NCBI GenBank assembly: GCA_965219405.1
Contig: OZ244736.1
Span: 248,001 to 312,000, forward strand
Length of the DNA: 64,000 nt
Direction of reading: 5' to 3'
Origin: VXMO01 sp965219405
GTDB lineage: Bacteria; Chloroflexota; Dehalococcoidia; UBA6926
Part shown: in pieces, positions 1 through 7,877 of the stretch
Layout: each line of letters opens with the position of its first letter
Numbering within the stretch: the stretch's first letter is position 1
Position numbers and translations under genes: made by a program
The notes under the pieces: model-generated
What the model saw: only the letters and a program-made list of their open reading frames with translations
What the model was told of the DNA's origin: nothing
Database searches by the model: none

Positions 1-88
1 TGCTTGCGTAGAATTCCTGCTCACCCGCCGTGAATACAAAATCATTGGAGCAATCACGACACGCGAGTGTCTTGTCGGCCATTGTCAT
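1..88 (-). CDS. Zinc-ribbon domain protein, 5' part only
   Basis: The first 29 codons of a minus-strand gene run off the left edge of the window. The predicted N-terminus has a CRDC pair (Cys10, Cys13) followed by NDFVFTAGEQEFYAS. This matches the opening of small bacterial zinc-ribbon proteins in which a CxxC pair precedes an F-x-F-T-x-G-E-Q-x-F-Y signature. The ATG at 88 was chosen because a GGGAGAG ribosome site lies 7 nt upstream; an in-frame ATG at 82 is the alternative. The second zinc-binding pair would lie outside the window and cannot be checked. Function is unknown; zinc binding is inferred from the motif. Confidence 0.6.
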   Translation of the reverse strand, partial: MTMADKTLACRDCSNDFVFTAGEQEFYAS

Positions 89-485
89 ACTAGGTCTCTC
101 CCTTGTCTTCCTGATTCTTCCTGCGATCCCGCCTTCCATACGCAAACAGGCCGGGATCCGCTGCCTGCACACGCATCGGCCATAGTGATACTCACGGTTG
201 CAGCGCCTACAGGTACTGGAGTGAATGAAGGCCGACTAGATGATTAATGTGAGCTAGAGTGCGGTAAAAGATTCCCCTGGTTCTTGGTTGCGGCTCTATT
301 GTATCAGATTTCGCCCCGTGCGGGCGGCGGCCCAATATGGGCTCCGCCGTTTCTTGCCCCTTTGCCGCGCTTTTACTACAGTGAGCGCAGGATACAGGAA
401 AAACAAGTACCGAAACGGCGCCGGATCTGACGGCGGACGGTTCACTGGGGCCCGCTCACCAGAAGAGCGCATGGAGGGAAAGGCG
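89..485. other. Intergenic stretch between divergent genes
   Basis: This 397-nt gap separates the minus-strand zinc-ribbon gene from the plus-strand acyl-CoA dehydrogenase. A reading frame is open in phase with the dehydrogenase from 288, but its Arg/Gly-rich translation resembles no N-terminal extension of the family. A good ribosome site sits directly before 486. No convincing promoter, hairpin or RNA gene was seen, though promoters for both divergent genes must lie here. Confidence 0.5.
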
Positions 486-1703
486 ATGGACTTTCGATTT
501 TCACCTGAGAATGAACAGCTCCGGCAAGAGGCAATAGAGTTTACACGCCGCGAGTGGGACGCCAAGGGCCTGGGCGACGGACAGGGCATCTACTACGCCC
601 TGTCCTGGGACCATGAGGACCATGAGGTTGAGTCGTTGATCAGCGGCTTCGAGAAGAAGCTGGTTGATAAGGGCTGGTGGACGATGCACTGGCCGACGGA
701 ATACGGCGGCAAGGGCGCTGACATTGAGACGCAGATGGCGTACCGCGAGGCCATGGTCTACGCGGGCGCGCCGGCGACGCTTGGCGGGGGATTGGTCGCG
801 CCGGTGCTCATGGTGCATGGCACGGACGAACAGAAGGAGTACTTCCTGCCGCGCATCGCGAACGCGGACATCTCGTACATCTCGCAGGGATTCTCAGAGC
901 CGGACTCCGGTTCGGACCTGGCAAGCCTGCAGACACGGGCCGTGCGTGACGGCGATGACTATGTCATCAACGGCCAAAAGATCTGGAGCACGTATCGCGC
1001 GAAGTTTATCCACATCCTGGTGCGGACGGACCCGGAGCAGCCCAAGCACCGCGGCATCACGTACCTCCTCGCGCGATTGAAGGATGAGGACGGCAATTAC
1101 CTACCGGGCATCAAGGTCAACGCGATTCCCGACGCGCTGGGGCGCCATCGCTGGGATGAGGTGTTCTTCGAGGACTGGCGGGTGCCGTCCAATAACATCA
1201 TCGGGGAGGAGAATCGCGGCTGGTACGCGGCGATGACCACGCTGAGCTTTGAACGCTCCAACATCGAAGGCCCCGCGATGCTCATTCGCATCATGGAGGA
1301 CTTCCTCGACTACGCAAAGAACGTGCGGCAGCACGGCGACAGCCCGCTGGACAATCCGGTGGTGCGGCACCAGATCGCCAATCTGCGGCTGGAGATCGAG
1401 GCGATGCGGATGCTGTCGTACCGAGTCGGGTGGATGCAGAGCCAGGGCGAGATTCCGGTGCGTGAGGCGTCCATGACGAAGTTCTGGGGCGACGAGATCA
1501 CGCAGAAGGTCTATCGCTACTTCTCTCACGTACTTGGCGAGTACGGGCAGGTGCTTCCGACGACGGAGCTGCCGCTCAAGCTGCCGGTGGACGGTTTCCT
1601 GAACTCCAACGCAACCAGCACAATCGGCATCAGCATCGCCGGCGGCACAACCGAGGTCCAAAAGAACATCATCGCCCAGCGCGGTTTGGGGCTGCCGCGG
1701 TAA
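486..1703 (+). CDS. Acyl-CoA dehydrogenase
   Basis: A 405-residue flavoenzyme of the acyl-CoA dehydrogenase superfamily, which oxidises an acyl-CoA thioester to the 2-enoyl-CoA and passes electrons to ETF. The N-terminus (MDFRFSPENEQLRQE) starts the helical N-domain. The motif GFSEPDSGSDLASLQT near residues 135-150 is the FAD/substrate loop of the central beta-domain. The C-terminus ends with GGTTEVQKNIIAQRGLGLP, the cofactor-contacting tail typical of the family. The ATG at 486 follows GGAGGGAAAG, and the size is normal from there. The acyl substrate cannot be told from sequence. The gene stands alone and is followed by a strong hairpin shared with the converging methyltransferase. Confidence 0.92.
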   Translation: MDFRFSPENEQLRQEAIEFTRREWDAKGLGDGQGIYYALSWDHEDHEVESLISGFEKKLVDKGWWTMHWPTEYGGKGADIETQMAYREAMVYAGAPATLGGGLVAPVLMVHGTDEQKEYFLPRIANADISYISQGFSEPDSGSDLASLQTRAVRDGDDYVINGQKIWSTYRAKFIHILVRTDPEQPKHRGITYLLARLKDEDGNYLPGIKVNAIPDALGRHRWDEVFFEDWRVPSNNIIGEENRGWYAAMTTLSFERSNIEGPAMLIRIMEDFLDYAKNVRQHGDSPLDNPVVRHQIANLRLEIEAMRMLSYRVGWMQSQGEIPVREASMTKFWGDEITQKVYRYFSHVLGEYGQVLPTTELPLKLPVDGFLNSNATSTIGISIAGGTTEVQKNIIAQRGLGLPR

Positions 1704-1725
1704 GAGGAACTTGATAATCAAATGC

Positions 1726-1760
1726 CGCGGGCGGGTCGAATGACCCGCCCGCGTTGGTTT
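1726..1760. terminator. Bidirectional hairpin terminator
   Basis: A 12-bp perfect GC stem (1726-1737 with 1742-1753) has a GAAT loop and is followed by TTGGTTTT. It lies between the convergent acyl-CoA dehydrogenase and DNA methyltransferase genes, 23 nt past the former stop codon. A U-rich tail is present on the plus strand only, so plus-strand termination is the better supported direction. Confidence 0.75.
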
Positions 1761-1775
1761 TGGCGTGCGCGGAAT

Positions 1776-2633
1776 TCAAACTTCGCGTGCTAGCCGCTCC
1801 CGCGCTGTCTCCACCGCTGACGCGTTGCTGTCTATTCCTATCCAGTGTCGGCCCAATCGTTGGGCAGCAACAAGCGTGGTCCCGGAACCGCAGAACGGAT
1901 CCAGCACCAGATCGCCGGGGTTGGAACTTGCTTCGATGATGCGCTCGTAGAGGGCGAGGGGTTTCTGCGTTGGGTATCCGGTCCGCTCCTTCGCCATGTT
2001 GTTCAACGAGGGAATGTCCCACACGTCCGTCTCACCCTTCATCCGGCCCTTGAGCCTCTGTGATTTGGCAGGGGTCTGCGGTTTGTTGAACGTGTAGTGA
2101 TCTGATTTGCTGTAGAAGAGAATCACGTCATGCTTGCGGGAAAACGTCTGGCGCGATGAGCCGCCCAGGCCGTAGGCCCAGACAATCTCGTTCCTGAAAT
2201 TGCCGATGCCAAACACGGTGTCCATGAGCTGTTTCAAATAATGGCTCGATGTCGGATCGCAGTGTACGTAGATACTGCCGTCATTCCTGAGAACACGGCG
2301 CATCTCCGCCAGGCGAACGGCCAAAAAGCAGAGGTAGGCAGCCATGTCATCGCCGTAGGACTGTCGGGTGGACTCGATGACAGCCAGGGCGGATGGGCAT
2401 TTGTTGGATAGGACCGCGCGCCACTCCGGATCAACGTCCCGTTCCCAGGACCAGCGGTCGGTGAACGTGGCATCGCCCGCGGCCCTGTTGGAGTCTGCGC
2501 GAACCTCTCGCCCTTTATTGAACGGCGGATCAGTGGCAATCAGGTTGACGGATTCGTCCGGAAGCTCGCGCAGGATGGGCAGGTTGTCTCCGTGGTGGAG
2601 GCTTCCGGAGTCGGAGCCCTGCGACGGCGACAT
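1776..2633 (-). CDS. Beta-class DNA methyltransferase (N4-C / N6-A), orphan
   Basis: A 285-residue site-specific DNA methyltransferase of the N6-adenine/N4-cytosine family. Motif IV is DPPF at residues 35-38, close to the N-terminus, and the AdoMet motif I (DPFCGSGTT, about 245-253) is near the C-terminus. This IV-before-I order defines the beta class. A central NEIVWAYGLGG segment and the HDVILFYSK strand are also typical. The ATG at 2633 leaves 20 nt to the upstream amidohydrolase, while a longer reading frame would overlap it. No endonuclease, specificity subunit or Vsr gene is nearby, so it is probably a solitary or regulatory methylase. Target sequence is not predictable. Confidence 0.88.
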   Translation of the reverse strand: MSPSQGSDSGSLHHGDNLPILRELPDESVNLIATDPPFNKGREVRADSNRAAGDATFTDRWSWERDVDPEWRAVLSNKCPSALAVIESTRQSYGDDMAAYLCFLAVRLAEMRRVLRNDGSIYVHCDPTSSHYLKQLMDTVFGIGNFRNEIVWAYGLGGSSRQTFSRKHDVILFYSKSDHYTFNKPQTPAKSQRLKGRMKGETDVWDIPSLNNMAKERTGYPTQKPLALYERIIEASSNPGDLVLDPFCGSGTTLVAAQRLGRHWIGIDSNASAVETARERLAREV

Positions 2634-2653
2634 GAATAGAAACCGCTGCGAAC

Positions 2654-4051
2654 CTAAAACGCCGGGCCCTCCGACAACGGGAACGGCATCGCGAAGTCCG
2701 GATATTTGTCCTGCAGTTGTTTCCATGCGCGGTGCGCGAGCTCTTCTCCGCGTTGCAGGATGTCGTCCTCGTCAACGTGCAGCAGCTTGCGGTCGCGCAT
2801 GACCCAGTTGCCCGCGACCATAACGGCCTCAACGTCTGAGGCCTGCCCGTTGTTCACAAAATCAGAGATGACGCGGAGCACCGGCACCATGTGAGCACGG
2901 CGCAGGTCCGTGATGAACAGGTCCGCCTGCTTGCCCACTTCGAGCGAGCCGAGCGTGTCATCCATACCCATGATGCGCGCGCCGCCGATTGTCGCCCAGT
3001 CCATCAATTTTTCGGGCGACGGGCTGAACGGATCGTCGCGCCGCACACGTTCCACGAAGTAGCCGGTACGCACGGCCTCAACCATATCCTCGGCCATGTT
3101 GTCCGTGCCGATTCCAATCACGCAACCTGCCTCTTCAAGGTCGAGGGCGGGAGCCGCGGCGCCGCGGCGGGCGGCAATAGCGGGGTTGTTGGACACGCCG
3201 GTGCCGTGGCGCCCAAGCGCACGTATCTCGGATTCGATGATCTCGCGGCAATGCGCCACAACGAGGCGAGGGCCAAGAAACTCGTTCTGCTCCAGGTAGT
3301 GCGCGGGCAGGACACCCCACGCGGCCATCACTCCCGCCACCTCCTGCTTGCTCTGTGACAAGTGGATGGTGTAGCCGACGCCACGCTCCTCGGCCAGCTC
3401 GCGGGATCGGCGCAGCATAGCCGGAGAAACGGAATCGGCTGTCGATGGCGAAAAGTAGACCGTTAGCCGTCCGTCCGCCTTGCCATGCCAGGCATCGTAG
3501 ACATCAACGGCGCGTTGGTAGGCAGCATCCGCAAGTTCTTCGGAGAAATCCGACGACGATTTCAGAAGCGTACCGGCACTGATGACGTTGTAGTTCACGT
3601 CGGTCATGGGCTCGGTCAGAACGAATCGGGCGCCGGTGTCGGCCAACTGCTGCGCATAGTTCGATATGCCTAGTCCCTGCTCGAAGAACGTGGTTGTTCC
3701 GCTGCGGATGCCCTCAATTGCGCCAAGCAGGGCAAACACCTGCATCTCCTCCGCAGAGATCATGGCCGCGACCTGCTCCGGAGCGCCTAGAGGGGAGGGG
3801 AATCCGAGGTCCTCAAGGATGCCGCGGCTCAGCGTTGCTGTCAGGTGCGTATGGCAGTTGAAGAAGCCGGGAAAGACGGCCTTGCCACGCGCAGAGACAG
3901 TCTCCGCGTTGGGGTGGGCGCTGACCACCTCATCCGTCGAGCCGATGGCGACGATGTTGCCGTCGTCGCCGATTGCGATCGCACCGTCGTAGATGATGCG
4001 CCCTTCGGGATCACTCGTAACGATGATGGTGTCTCGGATTACGGTGGCCAT
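2654..4051 (-). CDS. Amidohydrolase, MTA/SAH-deaminase / chlorohydrolase-like
   Basis: A 465-residue metal-dependent amidohydrolase of the ATZ/TRZ and SAH-deaminase group. The metal ligands are visible: NCHTHL (His67, His69), TIHLSQS (His230), VVAHCRE (His267) and GIGTDN (Asp317), with the beta-sandwich flanks expected of subtype III enzymes. In most SAH/MTA deaminases the third histidine is followed by a glutamate (H-x-x-E). Here that position is Gln233, so the usual deaminase chemistry may be altered and the substrate is open. It is likely co-transcribed with the downstream methyltransferase (20-nt gap), with no obvious functional link. Confidence 0.85.
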   Translation of the reverse strand: MATVIRDTIIVTSDPEGRIIYDGAIAIGDDGNIVAIGSTDEVVSAHPNAETVSARGKAVFPGFFNCHTHLTATLSRGILEDLGFPSPLGAPEQVAAMISAEEMQVFALLGAIEGIRSGTTTFFEQGLGISNYAQQLADTGARFVLTEPMTDVNYNVISAGTLLKSSSDFSEELADAAYQRAVDVYDAWHGKADGRLTVYFSPSTADSVSPAMLRRSRELAEERGVGYTIHLSQSKQEVAGVMAAWGVLPAHYLEQNEFLGPRLVVAHCREIIESEIRALGRHGTGVSNNPAIAARRGAAAPALDLEEAGCVIGIGTDNMAEDMVEAVRTGYFVERVRRDDPFSPSPEKLMDWATIGGARIMGMDDTLGSLEVGKQADLFITDLRRAHMVPVLRVISDFVNNGQASDVEAVMVAGNWVMRDRKLLHVDEDDILQRGEELAHRAWKQLQDKYPDFAMPFPLSEGPAF

Positions 4052-4061
4052 AGTTGTCTTT

Positions 4062-4101
4062 CCCCCTCACCTTGCCCCTCTCCCGGGAGAGGGGATTTTT
4101 T
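4062..4101. repeat. Palindromic repeat family B copy, with T-tract
   Basis: CCCCCTCACC leads into a perfect 10-bp stem CCCCTCTCCC/GGGAGAGGGG (4075-4094), then ATTTTTTG. Related copies sit at 38122, 52886 and 60592. The T-run gives terminator geometry on the plus strand, although both flanking genes are on the minus strand. Confidence 0.7.
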
Positions 4102-4134
4102 GTATGCCCCCAAATAGGAGGGCGACCAGCGGCG

Positions 4135-5973
4135 CTAGTTCTGTGCGAGTAGACGCGCGGCGGCCTCAATATGTGCGGCGTCGATGCCCGCCTGTGACAG
4201 AAGGTCCGCAGGCTTGCCGGAGCCGGGCATCCCTTGAACAGCGATCTTGATCACACGCGGCGGGTTTCGCAGCCCGCCCAGAGCACCCAGCACCGCATCG
4301 CCGATTCCGCCCTCCGCCCAATGGTCTTCGACCGTCAGAATCGTTCCCGTGTCGCTCGCGGCGGCCTCAAGCATTGCCGTGTCTATAGGCTTCACGGAAT
4401 ACAAATCAATCAGCCTGATGTTGATGCCGTCCGCAGCCATCGCGTCGACGGCCTTGAGTGATTCATGCACCGTGATGCCGGCCGCGACGATGGTGAGGAC
4501 ATCGTTGTCGGATGACCTCAACACACGTGAACCGCCCACGCGGAACACCTCGTCAGGCTCATAGAGCACGGGGGTCGCTTCACGCGTCGTGCGGATATAG
4601 GAGATGCCGTCAAGATCAGCCATTGCGGCGACAAGCTGTGCAGCCTGGTTGCCGTCGGATGGATAAAGCACGGTGCTGCCGTGGATTGCCCGCATCATTG
4701 CGATGTCCTCGAGCGCCATCTGCGAGGGGCCGTCCTCTCCGATGGAGACGCCGGCGTGTGAGCCGGAGAGGCGGATGCTAGCGCGGCTGACTGCGGCCAT
4801 GCGGATGAAATCGTAGGCGCGGGTCAGGAAGGCGGCGAAAGTGGAGACGTACGGCGTCCATCCGCGCACCTGCATCCCGACCGCCGTGGCGACCGCCTGT
4901 TGCTCAGCGATGTAGCACTCAAAGAAGCGGTCCGGGTGTTCCTTGCCAAAGATATCCGCGTGCGTGGAATTGCTGACCTCGCCGTCGAGGGCGACAACGT
5001 CGCCGCGACGACCGCCAACGGCAGCCAGGGCATCGCCATAAGCGCGCCGGGTGGCCATTCGCGAACCAACTTCATACTTCGGCAGGCCGCCACTCGGAGT
5101 GACCTTGAAGACGTTTGCTTCAACGGAGTTGGCGGGCGTCTGTACCGTCACCGTCGCGCCGGTGCTCCCACCGAGTTCCGTGATGGCGGAGTCTGCGTCG
5201 CCGAGAGGCCGGCCGTGGAAACCCTCTTTGTCCTCAACCGCTGACACGCCGCGCCCCTTCATCGTCTTGGCGATGATGGCGGTTGGGCGGCCCTCTGTGG
5301 CGACCGCCTCCTGGAAAGCGCCGTTGATAGCGTCAACGCTGTGGCCATCAATCTCGACGGTGTGCCAGCCGAATGCCTGCAGGCGGGCTGCGTATGCGCC
5401 CGTGTCCCAGCCGTACATGGTCTCGCCGCGCTGGCCGAGCCGGTTCACGTCGATGATGGCGGTCAGGTTGTCCAGGTTCCAGTAGGCGGCGTGCTCCGCC
5501 GCCTCCCACATGGAGCCCTCCGCCATCTCACTGTCGCCGCAGAAGACCCAAACGCGGTACGGCAGCTTGTCCAGCCGTTTGCCTGCCAACGCGATGCCGA
5601 CGGCGATGGGCAGACCCTGCCCGAGGGAGCCGGTTGCCACGTCGACGGTCGGCAGGTTGGGGACGGGATGGCCCTCAAGCCGACTGCCGATGGAGCGATA
5701 GGTAAGAAACTCGTCCTCATCGATGGCGCCGGCCGCTTTCAACATGCTGTAGATGAGGGGGGACGCGTGCCCCTTGGAGAAAACGAGGTGGTCATTGTTG
5801 GGGGCATCCCGGCGTTCAAGATCATAGCGGAGATAGTCGCTGAGAAGGACTGAGGCGAGGTCTGCCGCAGACATGCTGGACGTCGGATGGCCGGAACTCG
5901 CCTGCGCCGCCACGCGCACAGAATCCACTCTGAGCTGTTGCGCGAGACTCTCCCATGTTGCGACATCACCCAT
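4135..5973 (-). CDS. tkt: Transketolase
   Basis: A 612-residue single-chain transketolase, the thiamine-diphosphate enzyme that moves two-carbon units between sugar phosphates in the pentose phosphate pathway. The N-terminal domain has the HPTSSMSAADL loop (His29) and the ThDP/Mg motif GDSEMAEGSMWEA from residue 146, running to IIDVN. The pyrimidine-binding domain holds YIAEQQAVATAVGM with its catalytic glutamate. The C-terminal domain ends after a VEDHWAEGGIG stretch. It is somewhat shorter than enterobacterial transketolases (about 660 residues), as is common for this branch. An rpe gene lies 1.2 kb away, on the other side of a plus-strand gene. Confidence 0.93.
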   Translation of the reverse strand: MGDVATWESLAQQLRVDSVRVAAQASSGHPTSSMSAADLASVLLSDYLRYDLERRDAPNNDHLVFSKGHASPLIYSMLKAAGAIDEDEFLTYRSIGSRLEGHPVPNLPTVDVATGSLGQGLPIAVGIALAGKRLDKLPYRVWVFCGDSEMAEGSMWEAAEHAAYWNLDNLTAIIDVNRLGQRGETMYGWDTGAYAARLQAFGWHTVEIDGHSVDAINGAFQEAVATEGRPTAIIAKTMKGRGVSAVEDKEGFHGRPLGDADSAITELGGSTGATVTVQTPANSVEANVFKVTPSGGLPKYEVGSRMATRRAYGDALAAVGGRRGDVVALDGEVSNSTHADIFGKEHPDRFFECYIAEQQAVATAVGMQVRGWTPYVSTFAAFLTRAYDFIRMAAVSRASIRLSGSHAGVSIGEDGPSQMALEDIAMMRAIHGSTVLYPSDGNQAAQLVAAMADLDGISYIRTTREATPVLYEPDEVFRVGGSRVLRSSDNDVLTIVAAGITVHESLKAVDAMAADGINIRLIDLYSVKPIDTAMLEAAASDTGTILTVEDHWAEGGIGDAVLGALGGLRNPPRVIKIAVQGMPGSGKPADLLSQAGIDAAHIEAAARLLAQN

Positions 5974-6089
5974 CGGAATGCCCTCCTATTTGCAGTGTTT
6001 TCCCCTGCCGTCATCATCAACTTTTTTTGAAACGGTGTCTATCGAATTGACCCCCAACCGACGCGCCATTGATAATGCGGCCAACTACC

Positions 6090-7172
6090 ATGGCCATTCG
6101 CACTGTTCAGGGCAGGACGCCCGTCATCCATCCGTCCGCGTGGGTCGCCGATACTGCCTATCTTATGGGCGATGTTGAGGTCCAGGAGGGCGCAAGCATT
6201 TGGCCGGGCGCGGTTCTGCGGGCGGAGATGGGCCACATTGTCATTCGACGCAACGCGGCAGTGCTCGAACGGGCAGTCATTCACGGCGGCGGGGTCGGCG
6301 CTATTTCGCGGACAACGGAGATCGGCGAGGGCGCGCACGTTGGTGTCGGCGCGATGGTGCATTCCATGGGCGTCGGCCGCTACACACGTGTGGGAGACAA
6401 CGCAACCGTGTTGGAGGCGGCGACGATTGGCGAATGGTGTTGGATTGAGCCGCGCGCCGTCGTTCTGCCGCGCGCCGTGATTCCCCACTATTCCCGCGTC
6501 TCCGGCATCCCCGGCGTTGCCATCCGGACGATCAACGACTTTGAGCAGCGCATTCTCTCCGTGCAGGGTCACAACACCAACGCGCTCGCCGCTCAACATC
6601 ATGAGACACAGCCGACAGGAGGATCGTCAATGATCCGTTCATTCAACGGAAAGTCGCCAAAGATTCACCCGACGGCGTGGGTGAGCGAGGCCGCGTACGT
6701 GGTGGGTGACGTGGAGATCGGCGCGCAATGCACAATCTTTCCCGGAGCAGTCGTTCGCGGCGACATGGGCAAGATCGTCATCGGCGACCGCACCAACGTG
6801 CAGGACAACTCCGTCGTCCACGCAAGCGGTGACATTACCATCGGCACGGACAACACGCTGGGCCACGCCGTGACGTTTCACGGTAGTAAACTCGGCAACA
6901 ATTGTCTGGTTGGCAACAATTCGACGGTTTCCGAGGGAGTGGAGATTGGCGATTTCTGCGTCGTGGCGGCTGGGGGCGCGGTCGCGCCCTACGCGATTAT
7001 TCCTGACGACTCGTTCGCGGCGGGCGTGCCGGCGGAGATCCTGTGGCAGACAGAGCCGGCGCGTCGGGCGCAGATGGAGGCAACCGGCGGGGCGTCATAT
7101 GCGCGGCTGAGCGAGGTGTACCAAGCGGAAGGTCTCGGCTCCTGGCCCGCGGGAGAGAACCCTCCAGGGTAG
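6090..7172 (+). CDS. Tandem gamma-carbonic-anhydrase-like hexapeptide protein
   Basis: About 360 residues made of two left-handed beta-helix (hexapeptide-repeat) domains of the gamma-carbonic anhydrase/PaaY type, head to tail. Each opens with a TPVIHPSAWV or SPKIHPTAWV signature. The second half keeps all three zinc-ligand histidines (SVVH and GHAVTFH). The first keeps VIH and MVH but has Val where the first His of the GHxxxxH pair belongs. Single-domain relatives are about 170-200 residues, so the double length is unusual. A ribosome site and ATG at 6630 sit exactly at the domain border, so the second domain may also be made alone. The first ATG is uncertain (6069, 6075 or 6090). Carbonic anhydrase activity is an inference. 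Confidence 0.8.
   Translation: MAIRTVQGRTPVIHPSAWVADTAYLMGDVEVQEGASIWPGAVLRAEMGHIVIRRNAAVLERAVIHGGGVGAISRTTEIGEGAHVGVGAMVHSMGVGRYTRVGDNATVLEAATIGEWCWIEPRAVVLPRAVIPHYSRVSGIPGVAIRTINDFEQRILSVQGHNTNALAAQHHETQPTGGSSMIRSFNGKSPKIHPTAWVSEAAYVVGDVEIGAQCTIFPGAVVRGDMGKIVIGDRTNVQDNSVVHASGDITIGTDNTLGHAVTFHGSKLGNNCLVGNNSTVSEGVEIGDFCVVAAGGAVAPYAIIPDDSFAAGVPAEILWQTEPARRAQMEATGGASYARLSEVYQAEGLGSWPAGENPPG
6615..6632 (+). promoter_or_regulatory. Internal ribosome-binding site and in-frame ATG
   Basis: ACAGGAGGATCGTCAATG reads as a consensus Shine-Dalgarno (AGGAGG) with good spacing before an ATG at 6630. This ATG is in frame with the tandem carbonic-anhydrase gene and opens its second domain. It looks like the start of a once-separate gene whose upstream stop was lost, or a site for making the second domain independently. 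Confidence 0.65.
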
Positions 7173-7179
7173 ATTTCTC

Positions 7180-7869
7180 TCAGTTCTCTAAAGCGCGCTC
7201 CGCCATTTCGCGCAGTGCCCTGATGCGTTCCGGGATTGATTCGGGCCGACCATAGACGGCAGTTCCGGCCACGAAGAGCCGCGCCCCCGCCTTGACGGCT
7301 TGCTTGATGGTGTTCTCGTTTATTCCGCCGTCTACCTCTAGATCAACGTCGGGGCCACGCGAGTCGATGATGCCGCGCATGTGCGCAATTTTGGTCTCGA
7401 CTTCCGGGATGTACGGCTGGCCTCCATACCCCGGATTCACCGTCATCAGCAGCGCAATAGCTATCTCGTCCAGAAAGGGCAGGATTGGGTCGATGGGTGT
7501 TTCGGGCCGGACTGCTACACCAACGCCAGCCCCTGTATTCTTGACGGCGGCCACCGTCGCCGCCAGGTCCGCGCAGGCTTCGGCGTGGACAACAATGATG
7601 TCCGCGCCGGCCTTGGCAATGTGCTCTATGTGGCGAGCGGGCTCTTCAACCATCATGTGGATGACAAGGGGAACGTCTCCGGCATACGGCTTTATGGCAC
7701 TAATCATCTGTGCCCCGATGGTGATGGGCGGAACAAAGTGGCCGTCCATGACATCGACGTGAATATAGTCCGCGCCGCCCTGCGCCGCCGCTGCCACGTC
7801 ATCGCCGAGCCGCGCAAAATCGGCAGCGAGGATGGACGGCGCGATCTTGATTCGGTCGTGATGCGACAT
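7180..7869 (-). CDS. rpe: Ribulose-phosphate 3-epimerase
   Basis: A 229-residue TIM-barrel enzyme interconverting ribulose 5-phosphate and xylulose 5-phosphate. The N-terminus reads IAPSILAADFARLGDD. The metal-site motifs DYIHVDVMDGHFVP and VIHMMVEEP (family consensus D-x-H-[LM]-M) are present. MTVNPGYGGQ forms the phosphate-binding loop, and LEVDGGIN carries the catalytic aspartate. Length is normal. The gene begins 8 nt after argH on the same strand and is probably co-transcribed with it. With the nearby transketolase it covers part of the non-oxidative pentose phosphate pathway. Confidence 0.95.
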   Translation of the reverse strand: MSHHDRIKIAPSILAADFARLGDDVAAAAQGGADYIHVDVMDGHFVPPITIGAQMISAIKPYAGDVPLVIHMMVEEPARHIEHIAKAGADIIVVHAEACADLAATVAAVKNTGAGVGVAVRPETPIDPILPFLDEIAIALLMTVNPGYGGQPYIPEVETKIAHMRGIIDSRGPDVDLEVDGGINENTIKQAVKAGARLFVAGTAVYGRPESIPERIRALREMAERALEN

Positions 7870-7877
7870 GCAGTCGG

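Noticed and set aside
288..485. N-terminal extension of the acyl-CoA dehydrogenase
   Set aside because: Open frame only; the family start and ribosome site are at 486.
4075..4101. Terminator of a plus-strand gene
   Set aside because: Both neighbouring genes are on the minus strand, so the hairpin with its T-tract is better explained as a repeat copy.
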